Source: Ehretia macrophylla
Lineage: Eukaryota > Streptophyta > Magnoliopsida > Boraginales > Ehretiaceae
Assembly (NCBI GenBank): GCA_037974665.1
Contig: CM075783.1
Location: forward strand, 20,430,762-20,494,761
Length of the DNA: 64,000 bases
Direction: 5' to 3'
Shown here: piece by piece, positions 45,121-55,537 of the stretch
How positions within the stretch are numbered: the first letter of the stretch is position 1
Layout of the letters: each line of letters begins with the position of its first letter
The notes under the pieces: model-generated
Databases searched by the model: none
Seen by the model: only the letters and a program-made list of their open reading frames with translations
Told to the model about the DNA's origin: nothing
Position numbers and translations under genes: made by a program

Positions 45121-48100
45121 ATGTTCATAAAATGTTAGGTAGATTTAAAATATAAAAATTAATAATAACAAATACATTAGAAATTTGTTCAAAATCTCTT
45201 TTGTTTTGATTGAAAATATATTATAAGGTTTATTCAATGGTATAAAGTTATACATATTTAAGATATAATAGTATGAAAATGAATTAATGATTAATAATTC
45301 TATATTTAACAAAAGTGGGATTATGAAATACAAAGTGAAAAACAATGAAGATTGTATCATTGTCATTAGTTTTTCGCACACCAATCAAATTGTAATTTCG
45401 CACTAATATCAATGAATTAGTATAAATTGAAGAATGACTATAATAAAATATAATATTTAGCTTAGAAGATCTACTTTAAAAAAAAGAATTGATTATATGA
45501 AAGAAAATTTATTTTTTGCATGCTAGTTTGTAGCCTCGTGGTGGCCATTGACCACCAAACGGCGACAAAAAGTAAAAGTTTGGTCGCCCTTTAGTCGCCA
45601 ATGGCTACGAAAGGGCTACAAAATATTCATGTTCATGAAAATTTAAGTTGATTTAGAACATAAGAATTAATAATAACAAATACATTACAAGTTTGTGTAA
45701 GACCTCTTTTGTTTTAATTGAAAATATATTATAAGGTTTACTCAATGGTATAAAGTTGTATATATTTAAGATATAAGAGTATAAAAATGAATTAACGATT
45801 AATAATTCAATATTTAACAAAAGTGGGATTATGAAATATAAAGTGAAAAACAATGAAGATTGTGTCATTGTCATTAGTTTTTTAGCACACCAATCAAATT
45901 ATAATTTCGCACTAACATCAATGAATTAGTATAAATTGAAGAATGACTATAACAAAAGATAATATTTAGCTTAGAAGATCTACTTAAAACAAAAGAATTG
46001 ATTATATGAACGAAATTTTTTTTTTTGCATGCTAGTTCGTAGCCTAGTGGTGGCCATTGGCCACCAAACGGCGACAAAAAGTAAAAGTTTGGTCACCCTT
46101 TGACTACGAAGGGGATACGAAATATTCATGTTCACGAAAATTTAAGTTGATTTAGAACATAAGAATTAATAATAACAAATACATTACAAGTTTGTGTAAG
46201 ATCTCTTTTGTTTTGATTGAAAATATATTATATGGTTTACTCAATGGTATAAAGTTGTACATATTTAAGATATAAGAGTATGAAAATGAAATATTGATTA
46301 ATAATTTTATATTTAACAAAAGTGGGATTATGAAATATAAAGTGAAAAACAATGAAGATTGTATCATTGTCATTAGTTTTTTGCACACCAATCAAATTGT
46401 AATTTCGCACTAACATCAATGAATTAATATAAATTGAAGAATGAATATAATAAAAAATAATACTTAGCTTAGAAAATTTACTTAAAATAAAAGAATTGAT
46501 TATATGAAAGAAATTTTATTTTTTGCATGCTAGTTCGTAGCCTGAACAGCAACAAAAAGTAAAAGTTTGGTCGCCTTTTGGTCGTCAATGGCTACGAAGG
46601 GGCTACGAAATATTCATGTTCATGAAAATTTAAGTTGATTTAGAACATAAGAATTAAAAATAACAAATACATTACAAGTTTGTGTAAGATCTCTTTTGTT
46701 TTGATTGAAAATATATTATAAGGTTTACTCAATGGTATAAAGTTGTATATATTTAAGATATAAGAGTATGAAAATGAATTAATGATTAATAATTCTATAT
46801 TTAACAAAAGTGGGATTATAAAATATAAAGTGAAAAACAATGAAGATTGTGTCATTGTCATTAGTTTTTCGCACACCAATCAAATTGTAATTTCGCACTA
46901 ACATCAATGAATTAGTATAAATTGAAGAATGACTAAAATAAAAGATAATATTTAGCTTAGAATATCTACTTAAAACAAAAGAATTGATTATATGAAAGAA
47001 ATTTTATTTTTTGCATGTTAGTTCGTAGCAACGTGGTGGCCAAACGGCGACAAAAAGTAAAAGTTTGGTCAACCTTTGGTCGCCAATGGCTACAAAGGGC
47101 CTACGAAATGTTCATGTTCATGGAAAGTTAGGTTGATTTAGAACATAAAAATTAATAATAACAAATACATTACAAGTTTGTATAAGATCTCTTTTGTTTT
47201 GATTGAAAATATATTATAAGGTTTACTCAATAGTATAAAGTTGTGTATATTTAAGATATAAGAGTATGAAAATGAATTAATGATTAATAATTCTATATTT
47301 TTACAAAAGTGGGATTATGAAATATAAAGTGAAAAACAATGAAGATTGTATCATTGTCATTAGTTTTTCGCACACCAATCAAATTGTAATTTCGCACTAA
47401 CATCAATGAATTAGTATAAATTGAAGAATGACTATAATAAAATATAATATTTAGCTTAGAAGATCTACTTAAAATAAAATAATTGATTATATAAAAGAAA
47501 TTTTATTTTTTGCATGCTAGTTCGTAGCCTCGTGGTGGCCATTGGCCACCAAACGACGACAAAAAGTAAAAGTTTGGTCGCCCTTTGGTCGCCAATAGCT
47601 ACGAAGGGGTTACGAAATATTCATGTTCATGAAAATTTAAGTTGATTTAGAACATAAGAATTAATAATAACAAATACATTACAAGTTTGTGTAAGATCTC
47701 TTTTGTTTTGATTGAAAATATATTATAAGATTTACTCAATGGTATAAAGTTGTACATATTTAAGATATAAGAGTATGAAAATGAATTAAAGATTAATAAT
47801 TCTATATTTAACAAAAGTGTGATTATGAAATATAAAGTGAAAAACAATGAAGATTGTGTCATTATCATTAGTTTTTCGCACACCAATCAAATTATAATTT
47901 CGCACTAACATCAATGAATTAGTATAAATTGAAGAATGACTATATAAAAGATAATATTTAGCTTAGAAGATCTACTTAAAACAAAAGAATTGATTATATA
48001 AAAGAAATTTTATTTTTTGCATGCTAGTTCGTAGCCACGTGGTGGCCATTAGCTACCAAACGGCGACAAAAAGTAAAAGTTTGGTCGCCAATGTTTATAT

Positions 48101-48620
48101 AAATAAATAAATTCATTTATTTAGAATAAAATTAATAATATAAATCAAAAGTTGTTTTTAGATAATATAAAACATATTTACAAAATTTAATGTTAAATAA
48201 ATTTAGTTATTACAAATTTTAGTTTTTGAATACCATTTTGTAGCCCAGTGGTGGCCATTAGCCACCAAACGGCGATAAAAAGTAAAAGTTTGGTCGCCAT
48301 TTGGTCGCTAATAGATATGAAGGGGCTACAAATTAAAAAAATAAATCAAAATGTTTATATAAACCAATAATAACATTTATTTATAAAAAAATTAATTATA
48401 TAAATCAAAGTTGTTTTTAGATAATATAAAACATATTTACAAAATTTAATGTTAAATAAATTTAGTTATTTAATATAAAATTAATTAATTTATAATTTAT
48501 TATAACTAATTTTAGTTTTCGAATACCATTTTGTAGCCCCGTGGTGGCCATTGACCACCAAACGGTGACAAAAAGTAAAAGTTTGGTGGCCATTTGGTCG
48601 CCAATAGATAGGAAGGGACT
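45005..48620. repeat. tandem array of ~500-bp units inside the CACTA element
   Basis: A core of about 110 bp, TAGTTCGTAGCC...GGTGGCCATTGGCCACC...GGCGACAAAAAGTAAAAG, recurs at about 45032, 45538, 46047, 46540, 47032, 47532, 48039, 48249 and 48541. The first seven are about 490-510 bp apart and the last intervals are about 210 and 290 bp. The spacer between cores is also conserved in the first six units. The core holds a near-perfect palindrome (lost in units four and five) and subterminal-type motifs, so the CACTA end motif has been amplified into a mini-satellite. Confidence 0.85.
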
Positions 48621-48901
48621 ACAAATTAAAAATATAAACCAAATTGTTTATATAAATAAATAAATTAATTTATTTAGAATAAAATTAATAATATAAATCA
48701 AAAGTTGTTTTTAGATAATATAAAACATATTTACAAAATTTAATGTTAAATAAATTTAGTTATTTAATATAGAATTAATTAATTTATAATTTATTATAAC
48801 ATATTTATATATAATTAATTTATAATTTATTATAACATATTTATATATAATTAAACAATATAATTTATTATAACATATTTATATATATAAAATATATAAA
48901 T

Positions 48902-49080
48902 TAACAAAAAAAAATTAGGGCTTGGTGCGACCAAAGGGCTGGAGGCCCTTTGGTCGCGGCCAACGCTTAAATCAGAGGGCAACACCACTGCCCTCTTATT
49001 TAAACCCTTTGGTCACCCATTTTACTAAAAAAAACCACTCGACCCCACCTGACCCCAAACCCCACCTGACCCTTCTATGG
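48902..49080 (+). other. GC-richer non-repetitive segment of the CACTA element
   Basis: It follows the array and contains the inverted motif CCAAAGGG...CCCTTTGG around 48942-48955, then TTTAAACCC and C-rich DNA. It may be the 5' end of the element's transcription unit, but no promoter element is proven. Confidence 0.3.
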
Positions 49081-49136
49081 TATATTTTTTTTTGTTTTTA
49101 TTTTGCTTATTACATTATACATATAGTAATATGTAT

Positions 49137-49287
49137 ATGTATATCTATATCTATATATATATATATGTGTGCATTCCCTTTTTTTCTGTTTTTCTTAATT
49201 TTTGTTTTTTTCTTTGTTATATAAACTACATATGTATATATGTGCATTGCCTTTTTTTCTGTTTTTCTTAATTTTCGTTTTTCCCTT

Positions 49288-49336
<49 letters not shown>

Positions 49337-49439
49337 TTTTGATTTTATTTTTTCTATTTTTTTATTTTCTTTTATTTCTGATTTTCTTTTTTTTTCTTTT
49401 TTTTTCTTTTTTAACTTAAAAAAAAATATATGTATGTAT

Positions 49440-49481
<42 letters not shown>

Positions 49482-49576
49482 TTCCTCTTTTTTCTGTTCT
49501 TTTATTTTATTTTTTCTGATTATTTTTATTATATCTACTTTTAGCTTCATATATATATATATTATAATTTTTTTTT

Positions 49577-49615
<39 letters not shown>

Positions 49616-49640
49616 TTTTTTTTTTTTTTTTTTCTTTTTT
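49137..49640. repeat. TA microsatellites and long T-runs
   Basis: (TA)n tracts at about 49155-49166, 49292-49333, 49449-49479 and 49548-49562 are separated by CTTTTTTTCTG-type repeats, then nearly pure T at 49570-49632. All frames across it (Ile/Tyr- and Phe-rich) are artefacts. Confidence 0.9.
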
Positions 49641-50331
49641 TAAATTTTATTTTCTTTTTTTATCAAACTTACCTTATTTTTGGGGTTTTTAATTTTAGAT
49701 TTTTTTCTATTTTTTTAATTTTTTAATTTTTGGGTTTTTATTATTTGTTGTTTGTGGTTAGTTTGTTTTTAAATTTGTGATTGCTAATGATGCAATTGTT
49801 GGTTGTTTGCTATATTTTTTTGAAGGATTGGAGTTTGTTTAGTGTGGTAGGCCAGACTATCACGGCTCAGGTTAGTTTTCTAATTCAATATGTTTTATAT
49901 TCGTGTTAAGATATTATATTTGATATAATGTTGTAAGTTGAGATGTATTGTTGTAAAGATAACTGTCTTTAGAAATGTGATGTTGCGTTGTAGTTGAAAT
50001 AATGTTGATAAAATGACTTTGAATTAATGAAGGTTAATGTTGTAGGTGAGATATTGTTGCAGATATAACTGTATTTGGAAATGTGATGTTGCCTTATAGT
50101 TGAAATAATGTTAATCAAATGACTTTGAATTTAACTATGTAAAAGGTAAATTTAAAGGACTTGGAATGGTACTTTGGAAAAATAAAATTAACCAAAAGTA
50201 CTTTAGAATTAATTTTTGTCTATTATTATTAATAACATTTTGTAGTTAATTATTTTGGGAGTTGTGGAATATACAATAATGATGAATTGTGTATATAATT
50301 AGGTAAAATTGGTAATACAAATTTAGTTGAA

Positions 50332-50910
50332 ATGGAAAGGGATCGGCAGTCCTGGATGAACAATCACTTAACACCCGATGGAAGATCATTGAATCCTATT
50401 TTTGTTAAGGGCGTCGAAAATTTTGTTGTGTTTGCATGTAGCAAACCACAATACATGGATAAAACCAAAATTAGACGTCCTTGTGCGAAATGCAAAAATT
50501 GTCAATTTGAGGAACCCGAAGAGTGTACTCTTCATCTATTTAGAAAGGGATTTATGCGTCATTATTATGTATGGACTTCACATGGGAAATATGAAAATCT
50601 AAATGAGGACAACGATGATTGTAATAACGGGGTTCATTTTGGGCATGATGAAGGAAACACTTATAGGACAATGATATTCGAAGCTGTTGGGCCAGAAATA
50701 TTACCTCCCACAGGTAAAAACAATGAACAGTATGAAGAAGAACCTAATATGCAAGCAAAACAGTTTTATGATCTATTAAAGGCCGCAGATGAGCCATTGT
50801 AGGATGGGTATGAAGAATACAGTCGTTTGTCAGCGGTGTCTAAGTTATTGAATATCAAGGCAGAGGAGAACATGTCAAGGATTTATGGTTCCACAAATTT
50901 GAGGTACAAA
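50332..50910 (+). pseudogene. CACTA TNP2-type transposase, N-terminal part
   Basis: Starts MERDRQSWMNNHLTPDGRSL and matches the transposase-associated domain at the head of plant En/Spm TNP2 proteins: a DR-x-WM start, a VKGVENFVVFAC stretch, then CAKCKNC and a LFRKGFMRHYYVWTSHGK block (residues about 1-85). A stop at 50800-50802 interrupts it, and the frame continues as DGYEEYSRLSAVSKLLNIKA, typical of the segment after the acidic linker. The catalytic half is absent, since the next coding block belongs to a different domain. Confidence 0.8.
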
Positions 50911-51011
50911 ATATTATTATTAATGCAATAAATATTTATTATTGCTTTTATATATTATGTAGACATGCATGCTGTATTAACTCATGTACTTGTTTTTATT
51001 AATTTTGGGTG

Positions 51012-51948
51012 TAGATGTATTTCAAGTGGTACCCGTGTGACACTACCCTAATAAGGAGTCATTTCCATTTCAAGGCAAGAGAGAGGTTGAATGACCTATT
51101 GAACAAGGCCCGTAAAGTTGACAAGTGTCCTAAATGGATCACGGAGGAAAATTAGGCACAAATGAAAATTAAATGGAAGGATCAAAAATGGATAGCTATA
51201 GTTGGGAAGAACAAGGAAAACATGAAGAAAAATACATCGGTCTACTTTGCGGGTGCCACTGTTTTTCATGAGTACAAGAGAAGAATGGTATGTAAAACAA
51301 TTATGTAATAAATTCAAAAGTGGGATTATTTAATTTTATGTCTTATCTTATCTTACAATTATGTACTAATTATGCGTTATAATGCAGGAGTTAAAAGAAA
51401 GCCGTCGGGTGACCCACACCGATGTTTTCAAACCAACACATAGCAGAATAGTGGATGATGAAACCTATTACTCTGATGAAAAGGTTGCCCAGTTAATGGT
51501 AAATATTATTACAATGTACCAAGTGTGTTATAAATTAATAAGAAAACTTATTATTTCAAATTTCTCTTTACAGGAGCGGTATAATAAGATGCTCCAGCAA
51601 CGTGAGGCAATGAGTCAAGCCAACCCCATAACGCTGCCCGTTGACCCCGATCAGATCTTCTTCGAGGCGGCTGGTGGGTTGAGGATAGGATGCGTCTATG
51701 GACTCGACACGCAGGGAATTTGCATTAGGAGGGGATTACACGAAGCATCTACCATTCCCCCAGCTAGATTATCGCAACAACAAGTCAACGTTGCTGTCAG
51801 TCAGGCAACAGAGACCATTACATGACAGCTTGAGGAGCAGCAGCTGGTGCACTCAAAATTGCTGAGCATCGTGACGTAGCTGCAAGATGACATGACCCGG
51901 ATGCGAGACAAGCGCTCATCCCCTGATCCAGACCAGCACGATAATTAG
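51012..51948 (+). pseudogene. CACTA Ptta/En-Spm type (transposase_24-like) coding remnant
   Basis: Reads a WKWYPCDTTLIRSHFHFKAR-like start, then KNKENMKKNTSVYFAGATVF, then after an intron-like gap ELKESRRVTHTDVFKPTHSR and a second short gap followed by ERYNKMLQQREAMSQA. This order (KNRxNR..., GS-x-SF, GR-x-S/T-x-xELF-x-THT) is that of the plant Ptta/En-Spm second protein family. The C-terminus is Gln-rich and helical, a likely coiled coil. Stops near 51154, 51823 and 51880 break it. Confidence 0.7.
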
Positions 51949-52089
51949 TAGGTTTTAATTTGTTTTTAAAAAAATTCTAAACCTAATATTATGTACTTTA
52001 TTTTGAAGATCTTTTAAATACTTAAATATGCATATATTAAATTAATTTGGTTTTGTAAATATTAAATTTATTTATTTTTTAAATTATTG

Positions 52090-52890
52090 TGTGGTGACGA
52101 AATGGCAACAAAAACATAGCTATCACGTGGCGACTATTATTGGTTACCACATGGAGATAGAAATTAATGAATAAAAATAATAATTAAAAAATTTGGCTAC
52201 CTAGTAATGACGATAAAATAGCCACCATATAGCCACCAAAATCGGCTACAAATTTGGGCTACCAAATGGCGACCAACGTAAATAATGAAAATTAATGAAT
52301 AAAAAATATAATTAAAAATTTGGCTACCTAGTGGCGACAATAAAATAGCCACCATATGGCCACCAAAATGGGTTACAAATTTTGGCTACCAAATGTCGAC
52401 CCACGTAAATAATTAATAAAAAAAAAATTAAAATATTTGGCTACATAATAGTGACGAAAGTATGGCTACCACATGGCTACCAAATTGTGGCTACAAAAAT
52501 TGGCTACCACATGGCGACAAAATTAAATAATTAACAAAAAATATTAAAAATAATTTGCTACCTAATGGCGACAAAGATTAGCCACCATGGGGCGACCAAG
52601 TATAATTAATTGATAAAAAATTAACGAATTAATTAATAAAATTGCTAATTATAAAAATTAACTAATAATTTATTTTTCTAAACATTGCGACCAAGGGGCT
52701 ACGAAATGTAAAAAAAAAAAATATATATATATATATATATATTTTTTTTTTCTAATTTGGCCACCAAAATGCTACCAAATAACAAAATGGCGACAAGGGT
52801 TTTCTCGACACTCGGTTTTTGGTCGCCCAATGGGTGTAGGTGACCAAAGGGCGATGAGAATCCTTCGTTGCCCCAAACCAATTTTCTTGT
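52090..52890. repeat. right subterminal repeats of the 8.5-kb CACTA element
   Basis: Repeated ATGGCGACAAAA, GGCTACCACATGG and GCCACCA(T/A)ATGG motifs, about every 20-30 bp, up to the terminal TTTTCTTGTAGTG. Confidence 0.8.
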
Positions 52891-52894
52891 AGTG

Positions 52895-52940
52895 ATGTGT
52901 TCATTTTGTTGGGCTTTCCACAATAGCACGATGCAGCCAT
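52895..52940 (-). pseudogene. start of the MULE's GRF zinc-finger gene
   Basis: The minus strand reads MAASCYCGKPNKMNT from an ATG at 52940, just inside the right TIR. C-x-C-G is the first zinc-ligand pair of a GRF finger. The rest of the gene is at 44174-44411, beyond the CACTA insertion. Confidence 0.65.
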
Positions 52941-53104
52941 GGATTTGGTGGGTTTGAGAGATGCAACGTGTGAAATGCTTGGGGTTTGGTGGGTTTTGAG
53001 AGATGTGTGTGTTTGAGAGAGGAATGAGTTAAATAAAGCTAAAAAATTATGTTGGAAGATATATAAAGTCATTGAAATATTGTGCAGACCAAATTACCCC
53101 TACA

Positions 53105-53290
53105 ATTTGGGGGAAAAAAAATACATGTGCCGTGCACGTCCTATTCCTGTTCAAAAATTAACGGATTTAGCAAATAGGACAACGGTGTCCTAAATTTATA
53201 AGATAAGGAACTAAAAAATATCACTTTTGAAGATAAGAGATCAAAGTGTCAATACAGGCAAAGATAAGAGACTTAAAGTGGTATTAACCC
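53105..53290. repeat. right TIR of the MULE
   Basis: Inverted relative of 36758-36940. It ends GGTATTAACCC and is followed by the 9-bp duplication ATAATAAAA (53291-53299). It probably served as promoter for the GRF gene. Confidence 0.85.
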
Positions 53291-53671
53291 ATAATAAAAT
53301 ATAATGATCTTTTGAATATGTTGACAAAATCCCCGTACATTTTGAATGGCTCTACTCAATGAGTATTAAGACTTTCTTCTCTAATTAATATGTTGTGTCT
53401 TCTTTTGGATTACTTTCGTCGAGTTTGTTCAATTAGTAAACTGGATATATCAATCCTGCCAGCCTATAAACCGTAAGATTGATTGTACCACATATAAGCT
53501 ACCATTACCATTTCAATGGAAATCATTATCTAGATGACTATGGCTACCGAAGCCTCGAGCTTTAACTACATGGAGAATAAAGTAAAGGAAATGTGATAAT
53601 TTTAACTTCTGAACTTAGAGCCCAGTGTATTTTTTTATTATTATTTTTGTAGAGTTCAAGAGTTAAGTCAG

Positions 53672-54054
53672 TATTAAGATAACTGGGGTTCTAACATAAA
53701 ATAAATTAGTGTCAAGTGAATTGGCTCAAGATCTTATAAGGTAGATTTGGAGCTGGTAATTTTCCGATGTGAGAGAAATGTATATTCCATCACCCTCCCT
53801 CGCGGTGACCTAGAGAGAACCTGGAAACTAAAACTGACATTGAAGAGAAACAAGTCAACTAGAACGAAACGAAATAGAGAGATGGGTCACATGTGACAAG
53901 ATATAACTGGATCAAGGTCCAACTTTAATACCATGTTAAGATAACTCGGGTTCTAACCTAAAATCAATTAGTGTCAAGTAGAGTGACGCAGAATCTTATA
54001 TGGTGGATTTGAAATTGCTGATTTTTCGATATGAGAGCAATATATTTTACAACA
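53672..54054 (-). mobile_element. TRIM (miniature LTR element), copy 1
   Basis: On the minus strand: a 121-bp LTR (54054-53934, TGTTGTAAAAT...TTAACA), a primer site TGGTATTAAAGTTGGACC, about 140 bp of non-coding interior, a polypurine tract GCGAGGGAGGG, and a second 121-bp LTR (53792-53672). All landmarks of a terminal-repeat retrotransposon in miniature are present in 383 bp. Flanks GTCAG and GACAG are a weak 5-bp duplication. It looks structurally whole, but by nature cannot code for anything. Confidence 0.85.
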
Positions 54055-54094
54055 GACAGTTTACATCAATTAAGATGTTACAAATAAAAAATAA

Positions 54095-54160
54095 TCTCGA
54101 GACCTCTCACACTTAAAGTGAGAATCATACCACTAGCCAAATAGCCAATAGTAGCCCAAT
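54095..54160 (-). mobile_element. tRNA-Pro-derived SINE-like piece
   Basis: The minus strand reads TTTGGCTAGTGGTATGATTC, then TCACTTTAAGTGTGAGAGG and TCTCGAG. These are the D-arm/A box, anticodon arm and variable region of a plant tRNA-Pro. The T-arm is lost in an A/T-rich tail. It is not a working tRNA gene. Confidence 0.5.
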
Positions 54161-54295
54161 GTAAAATTTAGGATCTAAACTTAATTTAGAACATACTATA
54201 AAATGGCTCAAACTTGTGAAAAGGAACTTTACTCACCCATTAACCCAAAATACTTGGTCAAAATTGTTTTAACTCCACATTGCATATATAATAAT

Positions 54296-54508
54296 GTAAC
54301 ATCTCATTCCTTAATGGTTATTTTATAGCACTTAACCTTCTTCATTGATTTAGTTAACAAATTTCCCTTGCGGCTATGAAAAAATATACTAGTATGAAAA
54401 TTACCCCTTTCTTTTAACCTAGTTTCTCAAAGGGATTAAGCAATACCAAATAGATATTATACAACAAAGTATTATATTGCATACATTAAAGGGGTTAAGT
54501 GATATTAA
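54296..54508. mobile_element. MITE, left-truncated copy
   Basis: Its right end AAGGGGTTAAGTGATATTAA is the family terminus, and its interior (GTAAC...CTTAATGGTTATTTT) parallels the MITE at 54521. The left terminus is not recognisable. Confidence 0.45.
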
Positions 54509-54520
54509 TGTTTTTTTAGG

Positions 54521-54760
54521 TTAATATCACTTTACCCCTTAATGTTTAGTCACTGTAACTTTTTGCCCCTAATGTTTATTTTGTACACTTAACCCTTTGG
54601 GTTTTTGTTAACGAAAATGTTTGTTATAGCCACTATAAAATAATAAACGAAAAAATGTCCTTTCTTTTTATTAATAACACAGAGGTTAAGTGATACAAAA
54701 TAATTATGAGAATATAAAATGTTACATTGTATATACATTATGAGGGTATAGTGATATTAA
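54521..54760. mobile_element. 240-bp MITE with TTAATATCACT inverted ends
   Basis: The left end TTAATATCACTTTACCCCTT and the reverse complement of the right end, TTAATATCACTATACCCTC, match. Ends in TTA/TAA suggest a PIF/Tourist-type 3-bp duplication, but because the ends are palindromic the duplication and terminus cannot be separated. It abuts the copy at 54296-54508 head to head. Confidence 0.6.
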
Positions 54761-55059
54761 CTTAAAGAAAATAAATATTAAGAGGCAAAATGTTAACATC
54801 TTTCCTTGAAGTTTTATGTCTTGTATAAAGTTTTAATATTTAAAAAATAAAAAATAAAGGTAAGGTATAAATTAGAAGGGGTATTTCTTGCCACCTTGCT
54901 GCTAGTAGAAGCTAAGCGCTTGAAACCTTGCTTTCGTTGGCCTCTTTTTTGCAACAGTCTACCAGTAGCGCAAGAGATTATTAACACAGATATAAAAGTT
55001 CCAATTCTGACGGAAGCTCAATTATCAATCAAGTAATACAACAAATTCATATATCTTTT

Positions 55060-55170
55060 AATGGCTACAGAGGGCATCATCATTATCTAAATTATATAAG
55101 GAGGTTAAGTGATATAAATAAGCATTAGGGGACAAGACATTATATTATATACACATTTAGGGTGAAGTAA
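55060..55170. mobile_element. partial third MITE copy
   Basis: GAGGTTAAGTGATATAAATA to GTGAAGTAATATTAAC repeats the right half of the MITE at 54521-54760. Confidence 0.4.
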
Positions 55171-55194
55171 TATTAACATAATATTCTAGAAACA

Positions 55195-55315
55195 AGAAAA
55201 AATGGAATTTTTGACGGCCAAAATCCGCCTTCAATTCGTCTCCAAAAGGGTCTAGGCGACGGCAAATGGACTAAAATAGTCCGTCGCCAAAAATATCGTC
55301 ACCAATTTGGACTGT
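55195..55315. repeat. CACTA subterminal-like fragment
   Basis: AACAAGAAAAAATGG is followed by several GACGGC, CGTCTCC and CCGTCGCC motifs, as at the ends of the two CACTA elements in this window. The terminal CACTA itself is not conserved. Confidence 0.35.
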
Positions 55316-55431
55316 AAAATACTCTTTTTGAAGAATTCGAACTCTTCTACAATAAATTTTAAAGCTGAAGCCCTAAACATCATAGATCAAGTTCAAACTC
55401 TTCAATTATATACCTTTTACTTTAAGAAAAG

Positions 55432-55535
55432 GGTAAATACCCATTTTGGTCCTCTATCTTTAACTTCATTGACATTTTTATATTTTATCTTTAAAAGTAG
55501 TATGTGTCAGTCCCTTATCTTTGGTGCTAACTGAT
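55432..55535 (+). repeat. MULE TIR remnant
   Basis: GGGTAAATACCCATTTTGGT onward follows the left TIR of the 16.5-kb MULE, including the spaced ATCTTTAAAAGTAGTAT and CCCTTATCTTTGG blocks. It is cut off by the TRIM that starts near 55538. Confidence 0.55.
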
Positions 55536-55537
55536 GT

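Larger units (their letters stand above)
44412..52894 (+). mobile_element. 8.5-kb CACTA transposon inserted in the MULE's GRF gene
   Basis: Begins CACTACAAGAAAAC (44412) and ends with the inverse GTTT...TTTTCTTGTAGTG at 52894. The 3-bp duplication ATG (44409-44411 and 52895-52897) is perfect. Both ends have subterminal repeats based on GGTCGCCATTTGG and GGCGACAAA. The interior holds a tandem array of ~500-bp units, microsatellites and a fused, broken transposase remnant. It is a deletion derivative, since the main TNP2 catalytic part is missing. Confidence 0.92.
36758..53290. mobile_element. 16.5-kb Mutator-like element (MULE) with nested insertions
   Basis: The terminal inverted repeats (about 36758-36940 and 53105-53290) begin GGGTTAATA and share long blocks such as ATCTTCAAAAGTGATATTTT. 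By eye they are about 80% similar over about 180 bp. The perfect 9-bp duplication ATAATAAAA flanks them. Inside are a MURA-type transposase gene on the plus strand (37113-43330) and a convergent GRF zinc-finger gene on the minus strand (from 52940). Later insertions, a solo LTR (40785-43245) and a CACTA element (44412-52894), account for about 10.9 kb, leaving an original MULE of about 5.6 kb. Both genes are now broken. Confidence 0.92.

Noticed and set aside
45005-48620. CRISPR-like array (regularly spaced repeats)
   Set aside because: The repeats are ~500 bp in period with conserved spacers, in a plant transposon. No CRISPR features are present.
49077-49692. Ile/Tyr- and Phe-rich frames
   Set aside because: They are translations of TA microsatellites and T-runs.
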